A stretch of DNA of 5,995 nt. Origin: Mariprofundaceae bacterium (GTDB lineage: Bacteria > Pseudomonadota > Zetaproteobacteria > Mariprofundales > Mariprofundaceae). The notes under the pieces were generated by a model. It saw nothing but the letters and a program-made list of their open reading frames with translations, had not been told where the DNA came from and searched no databases. Shown piece after piece: positions 5,630-5,995 of the stretch (position 1 is the stretch's first letter; each line of letters starts with the position of its first letter). The position numbers and the translations under genes were made by a program. The stretch spans positions 1-5,995 of the forward strand of contig JAUZQT010000093.1 in NCBI GenBank assembly GCA_030950825.1. The letters are read 5' to 3'.

Positions 5630-5995
5630 ATGAAATTAAGAGTTGTTTTGCAGCGACTGTTTGGGCGCATACTCATACTTCCTGTTTTTTACGCTTATTC
5701 AGTTGCTGCGCAGGAGCATAGTGGCTCAGTAATTCAAGAAAGTAAGCTGGTGTCTCAGTACATTGATTCGCGTGATGCACTGCTCCGCAAGTTTAAGCAG
5801 GAGGATGGGCGAGAATCTGAAGATGATGTTTATGAACAAGAGCTACTGGGGCTCAGAGGCTTGGAAAAAAAGCTGCGAAAGATCATTGGCCCATTGCATA
5901 TTAAAGGTTATGAGGGTGAAGGGGAAATTAGTCTTAGCGCATTAAGTTGGACTCCATATGGGGACTCTAAACGCTTGGATGGACTCATTTTAGAA
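5630..5995 (+). CDS. Unrecognised secreted protein, 5' part
   Basis: The frame is open from ATG 5630 to the window edge (122 codons), so the gene is cut at its 3' end. The N-terminus is a probable Sec signal peptide: basic MKLRVVLQR, a hydrophobic stretch LFGRILILPVFYAYSV (residues 10-25) and a V-A-A cleavage site after residue 27. The mature part is highly charged and mainly helical in character to about residue 85 (DALLRKFKQEDGRESEDD; LRGLEKKLRKIIGPL), then appears to turn to strands (HIKGYEGEGEISLSAL, then RLDGLILE). I do not recognise a family. It most resembles a small periplasmic or extracellular protein, and no catalytic motif or lipobox cysteine is visible. It has its own ribosome binding site 88 bases after the preceding remnant ends. 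Its 3' continuation would be needed to classify it. Confidence 0.75.
   Translation, partial: MKLRVVLQRLFGRILILPVFYAYSVAAQEHSGSVIQESKLVSQYIDSRDALLRKFKQEDGRESEDDVYEQELLGLRGLEKKLRKIIGPLHIKGYEGEGEISLSALSWTPYGDSKRLDGLILE

Noticed and set aside
5763..5945. A 60-codon plus-strand frame in the last 250 bases
   Set aside because: It is out of frame with the signal-peptide-bearing gene that starts at 5630 and has a good ribosome site; that gene explains the same bases better.
1..5995. tRNA, rRNA or CRISPR features
   Set aside because: No cloverleaf-like region with a T-loop GTTCGAATC-type motif and no regularly spaced short repeats were found on reading both strands.

Overview
This 6.0 kb stretch is an ordinary chromosomal region with all recognisable genes on the + strand and moderate GC (by eye mid-40s percent). 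FtsY and IleS are clearly bacterial. The combination of a short FtsY, a DUF523/TudS-type protein and AT-rich miniature repeats would fit a gammaproteobacterium, perhaps a Legionellales-like lineage. That placement is an inference from general resemblance, not a demonstrated assignment.

Layout: (1) 1-594 is the 3' end of an esterase/phytase-like beta-propeller protein, closed by a strong intrinsic terminator (617-650). (2) 651-896 is a gene-free stretch with an imperfect inverted repeat around GGGGACAGTATAT. (3) 897-1799 is ftsY, the SRP receptor GTPase, in a short form without an acidic A domain. (4) 1814-1898 is a short copy of a miniature inverted-repeat element. It lies directly after ftsY and overlaps the 5' end of the next gene. 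(5) 1845-2375 is a DUF523 (TudS-like) iron-sulfur protein whose only usable start codons lie inside that element. (6) 2417-2579 is the full-length copy of the same element, inserted directly in front of ileS. (7) 2611-5385 is a complete isoleucyl-tRNA synthetase. (8) 5386-5541 is a start-less, coding-like stretch in frame with ileS beyond its stop codon, with weak resemblance to a cyanovirin-N-type (CVNH) domain, probably a gene remnant. (9) 5630-5995 is the 5' part of an unrecognised secreted protein that runs off the window.

The most interesting signal is the pair of related miniature elements. They have 27-bp terminal inverted repeats (one mismatch in the long copy), flanking TA dinucleotides consistent with a TA target duplication, and a nested internal hairpin. 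The short copy equals the long copy minus 77 bp, exactly the interval between two 8-bp direct repeats (TTCATGCT). One copy appears to have given the DUF523 gene its start codon and N-terminus. The other forms almost the whole leader of ileS and carries a homologous short reading frame that ends in Ile-rich codons just before ileS. FtsY (membrane targeting), DUF523 (sulfur chemistry on thiopyrimidines, by family) and IleS (translation) do not form an obvious pathway. They are co-directional and close enough to be co-transcribed, with no terminator seen between them.
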